A DNA stretch of 64,000 nt from assembly GCA_009739215.1 (NCBI GenBank), contig VSJF01000010.1:868001-932000 (forward strand), given 5' to 3'. This document shows positions 60,011 through 64,000 of the stretch, piece by piece. The DNA is from Floccularia luteovirens (taxonomy: Eukaryota > Basidiomycota > Agaricomycetes > Agaricales > Squamanitaceae). The notes beneath the pieces are model-generated. The model saw nothing but the letters and a program-made list of their open reading frames with translations. It did no database searches and was not told where the DNA came from. Position 1 is the stretch's first letter; every line of letters begins with the position of its first letter. A program made the translations under genes and the position numbers.

Positions 60011-62783
60011 CCTTTTATATTTTGAATCACATTTTTAATCTTATCGCTGGTTCGTAAACTCGGATCCTGCCATTCTTAGCAAGTATTAGTGCGGGAGGCG
60101 GTGGGTGGAGAGAGGAGGGCAGTGGACGGATTGATTGCTTTAATTAACTATGAAACTTTACGCTGCAAATTGAAAAACTAACTAGGTGCTCCAAGGATCA
60201 AGGATCTTGAAACGAGTTTTACTATACATAAGTACTTTATGACCACTCTGTATATGGCGTATTTTGAAGTTATGCATGCATATCTGTATAGGACTACATT
60301 TCTAAACAAGTCATTTGGACGAGCGTCGCTTCCGTACTCTTGGGGGAGGAGGGTATAATTCAGAAACCGAAAATTATCAAACGATTGAGTCATAGAAACA
60401 ACATAATATATACGATGGATGGATCATAACTTACAAGCCATCCCTGGCACTTCCCCCTTATATTAACCTCCGGGAAAACAAGAGTGGAGGCCCCAACTGA
60501 CTCATGCCTTTCTACACCGCTCGAGCAACAGGCCCGTGATTGGTATGGAACGCAAAAATGAACAACGGGGAGGTGGGGAGCTGGGTCCGTTGATATCAGT
60601 CTTTGGACCAGGTCCAGGTGCATGAGAAACGTGCGTTTAGTTTAGTACATCTCCTCACGCGGTGATCTACAACAGTCCCGTGCGAGGGGTGAGGGGGGGG
60701 AAACGTTCGTTTTCAAACCCTCTTTCTTCTTCCCGGACCCATATGAGATAAGATCATCAAACCAACCTGAGCTAGGACTACATAGGCAAAGTCTTGCTAC
60801 TGTTGGGCAAAACCCCCGGGAGCATTAAGCCACACGAATATAACTTACAACCTGAGTATACTGGTACCCAGGCCGGGGAGCTGCGGTGAGGTAAAGTATT
60901 GAGAAATGGTGCCACTGCATTTAAGTTGTTGTGTGGTATACTGGTAACCTCACCCATGACGAGGTAATTATACACTCATGAACAAGGTAAGTGGGACCCC
61001 GTAGAGGAAGTTATACTTATACTTTTACTCAATTAACTCGTCGGGTTCTATTATAACGTACATACTTGGTACTTGGTTCCTTTTGCATTATTAGATTCAT
61101 ATGATTACATTGTCGGTTTTTTTGCTGTTCCAAGTGGTATGAATTTAAGTGAACTCTTGAATGTACAAAAATGGCAGTGTCAATTATGACTTTGGTACTT
61201 GAACCAACAAAACCGGAACCATTGATCAATCAGGTATGCCAAAATTCCAGGGGTTTTTTGATTTGTCGTAAGAGATATCGTTATGGTACGGTAATTAGAT
61301 TCAAATGCGGGGACATATAGTAAACCGGATAGATGTCGTACAAGGAATGGAGTAAACGGGGGGTGACACCATCTTTGTATCTTTGATGACTTGTATGTAC
61401 GATACATTGATAACGCTCGCGCGCGGGTTGCCACAGGGAAGGAGGTGACGAGATATTTGAAATTCGATGTACGGCCTATATACTAACCTATTATGCCATC
61501 ATCCAACATTGAATTATGACTTCAAGGGCTTCAGATCGAGGCCTCGTGAATCATGATGTTCTCTGAATCGTATAGTTCATGTGGGGCAATTGACCATGAT
61601 CTTCCTTAGAGTTCTGATTCAGAAGAAGAAAAAGACCCATGAGGTTAGTTTCATAATGATACATTTTACTGATAACAAACGGAGCCCACATAATTTCCCG
61701 GGATATGATATCGAAGAGACTAATGGGAAGATGGTAATTGATAAGTAAAAGGAGTATTAGATTTGTAGAAGTGGACCCACACAAGAAATCGCAGCGCTTA
61801 GTGCTAGTGATTGATCATGAAATGGCACGATGTTCATTTATGACGTCGCACCCTTCATTCTTAAATGGTCCCCCGTTAACGCGAACGTGGGACACCAAAA
61901 CCAAAGGAGCGTCATTGCATGACATGTGTATATGGCTATCGATGCTGCGCATTTCTCCACTGGTGAGGTTTCTCTTGGACCTCACACCATGTAGGAGAAA
62001 TGAGGCATCTTCTCCCACACCAACTTTTTTGACCCCGTTCCTCGCTATGTAGCTATAATACCATGACATGGCAGAACAGAACAAAGATTACCGACTTTGA
62101 TTACAAAAGGGCTTAAGGAAGGCCTTGTCGCACTGGATCAAAGGATCAATCACCGATGTCATTATGACACTTCCACTTCTATCATCAGAGGACCTTGATT
62201 GGATGATGGTCTTACATTATTTTGTACAATTGTAGCGTTTTGAGTATACCGACAGAGAAGCGTCTATTGCTCCCACTTCTCTCAGTTCTTCCTCGGGCCA
62301 CCGATTCGCCGTCCCACCGGAGATCTTCACCTCCAAGGGTGTTTTTGTTCCAAGTATATAGCGTCTTATGGGCTTGCTTGTACAGGTTCTGGCATCGTTG
62401 CTCATTTCCTGCCTCACCGGCGACTGAAGGGGGATATTGAAACGGTCGAGGGATAATTCCAAATATCCAAGTTTTAGAGAAATTTATAGCAGAAAATGTG
62501 TTTTGATGAGTAGAGGGTAGAGCCCGTGCAACTTACTGTTTCATACTTGTGGAATGTATTGGATAGTGGTGAAGATAGACTCCGCGGCTTGGTGAGGAAC
62601 CGAGACATGCGGGATAGCAGAGTCGTTGTATTGTGGTGGCGATGTAAAGCGGTGTGATTGGCAGCGAAGTGATCGCAGGGCAAAGGTATCGGGGTGGGTG
62701 GGGTCTGAGTGCCATAAAAGGGAAGAGGTAGAATAATAGAAGAAATAAATAAAAAAAAGATTTCAAACTGTTTTGTCGTACGA
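60011..62783. other. Long gene-free stretch upstream of HMG-CoA reductase
   Basis: About 2.8 kb with no frame I can support on either strand, no tRNA and no clear transposon. Short repeated phrases such as GTATACTGGTA occur at about 60860 and 60940, the second next to an inverted GGTGAGGT/ACCTCACC pair. It may include a long regulatory region for the reductase. Confidence 0.45.
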
Positions 62784-62888
62784 CCTCTCTCTCCCTTACT
62801 CACAAAGTCTCTCAACAGGCTCTCGTCCTTTATCTTCTCTTCTTCCTCTCTTTCCTTCTTCCTTACCCTTCTCCTCTCCCTCTTTTCC
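62784..62888 (+). promoter_or_regulatory. Pyrimidine-rich tract just upstream of HMG-CoA reductase
   Basis: About 105 bp that is mostly C and T on the coding strand, ending about 45 bp before the ATG. Such CT blocks mark start regions of strongly expressed fungal genes. No TATA box was recognised with it. Confidence 0.55.
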
Positions 62889-62932
62889 GGCGCGTGATTT
62901 TCCGTAACGACTGTTTCCAGTTGTTCAACACA

Positions 62933-64000
62933 ATGCGCGCACTCTTGCGTCCCTTCGCTTTGCATGCAGCCTACACTCCAATTGAGACTATTGTTTTCTT
63001 TGGTATTGTCGGCACCCTTGCATATTTCCACATCCTTTCTGCAATAAAGCATTCTGCTTTTTTGTCCCCAACTTATTCTCAAACTCCTGCTCTTCGTCCT
63101 ACCTACGCTATCCATAGACATGGTGAATGGATAAACGTACGAGATACTGCTTGGTATCACTCAAAATCAGATGAATCTACCACCTCACTGGAACTGCAAC
63201 AATTCATTATCACCCTCGATACTCCTTACCGCCCCAAAGATGTTGGTTTTCTATTTTTAAAAAATTGCAAAGTTTTGTTCGTTTACTAATCTTATACTAT
63301 AGGCGGTTTTAGAATCAGTAACACTCGCAACACCACCACTGTCTACCTCCACGCTCAACTTTACCAAGCACCTGACAACTTCCTTCCAGTCTGCGTCTGG
63401 ACGCAAATACTATAATATTTGCCATCATGCACCAGCAACTGAGGAAACACCGTCACCTCCTTGCTTCACTCTGCAGCAAGCCAACGACCGCACTTTCACC
63501 CAGACATTCACTTTTAGGGCTGGAGTACGCGATGAGTTCGTCAGTGCATTGACGCGTCGCGCAGGTGAAGATCAAGGAAAGGTATTCGTTGACGCAGATG
63601 GTGTTCGGTTCGAGGTCGATTCTGGAAAGAGCACGGAAGCGGTTGCCCTGACACAGATGAAGAATGGCAAGTGGGTTGCGTACGCCGCACGTACCCTTGT
63701 TCACCGCTTTTGGGAACTTGCAAAGGTTTGTTTTCATTTCAATTTCATCCGTCTGGTTCCTGTGCTAAGCCCGGTTATTCTTCCAGAAAGCAGATTCCCT
63801 CGATATTCTGCTTATCTTGCTAGGCTACATCCTAATGCACGCAACCTTTTTTCTACTATTCATTCGCTCTCGTAAGCTCGGATCTAACTTTTGGCTCCCC
63901 TGTGCTATTGTCACATCCGCACTTCTCTCATTCTTGCTGTCTCTTCCAATTGCTATGGCCTTGCGCATTCCGATCGATCCGGTGGCCCTTACTGAGGCAT
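62933..64000 (+). CDS. HMG-CoA reductase, N-terminal part, cut by the window end
   Basis: The rate-limiting ER enzyme of the mevalonate pathway, which makes mevalonate for ergosterol and other isoprenoids. The part seen is the membrane anchor. The first segment is ETIVFFGIVGTLAYFHIL after the ATG at 62933. A lumenal region follows, joined by an intron with GTTGGT donor near 63240 to AVLESVTLATPPLSTSTLNF. A second intron near 63727 leads to the sterol-sensing domain, DSLDILLILLGYILMHATFF and then SRKLGSNFWLPCAIV, close to fungal HMG1. The catalytic domain lies beyond the window, so integrity cannot be judged. The ATG is the first in its frame. Confidence 0.85.

Noticed and set aside
62474..63160. 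228-codon minus-strand frame with charged run
   Set aside because: It is the reverse of the CT-rich promoter tract and first exon of HMG-CoA reductase. Its Arg/Glu/Lys-rich run only mirrors the pyrimidine tract.

Overview
The window is nuclear DNA of a filamentous basidiomycete, most likely an Agaricomycete. Genes are tightly packed on both strands and broken by many 45-70 nt GT-AG introns. Proteins resemble fungal or animal orthologues, and three families typical of mushroom-forming fungi are present: a NACHT-WD40 STAND gene, a DUF6534-type membrane protein and a DUF4646-type protein. There are no bacterial operons, CRISPR arrays or rRNA genes. All exon structures below were read by eye from splice signals and conserved motifs, without transcript data.

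Layout. 0-4 kb: a GRHPR-type 2-hydroxyacid dehydrogenase (+), a DUF4646-like protein (-) and a broken WD40 fragment (-). 4-15.7 kb: SIN3 corepressor (+), a small coiled-coil protein (-), MSH2 (+) and mitochondrial ribosomal protein uS15m (+). 15.8-31.7 kb: proteasome subunit RPN1 (-), the giant Furry/Tao3/Mor2 morphogenesis protein (+), MLH1 (-) and a CBS-domain protein (+). 32.5-42.1 kb: listerin LTN1 (+), an intron-containing tRNA-Asp, and a cytochrome-b5-fused delta-9 fatty-acid desaturase (+). 42.5-51.6 kb: an accessory island with three related coiled-coil genes (all -) around a degenerate MLKL/HeLo-like-NACHT-WD40 gene. 52.6-59.7 kb: an FAD-dependent oxidoreductase (+), a DUF6534-like membrane protein (-) and a PTEN-type phosphatase (+). 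59.9-64 kb: a second tRNA-Asp, about 2.9 kb without genes, and the 5' part of HMG-CoA reductase, cut by the window end.

How the genes relate. MSH2 and MLH1, the central partners of eukaryotic mismatch repair, lie about 13 kb apart. RPN1 and LTN1 both serve protein degradation. The desaturase and HMG-CoA reductase both serve membrane lipid synthesis and may share sterol control. Most of the window is conserved housekeeping sequence. The 42-52 kb island is the exception: paralogous genes, a decayed STAND gene and repeat-like sequence.

The most novel signal is the three-member coiled-coil family in that island. Each gene has a 25-34 nt first exon ending in phase 1, then an 8-nt microexon, then a large coiled-coil exon. 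Two of the three also share a spliced C-terminal tail containing KTFS. I know no name for this family.
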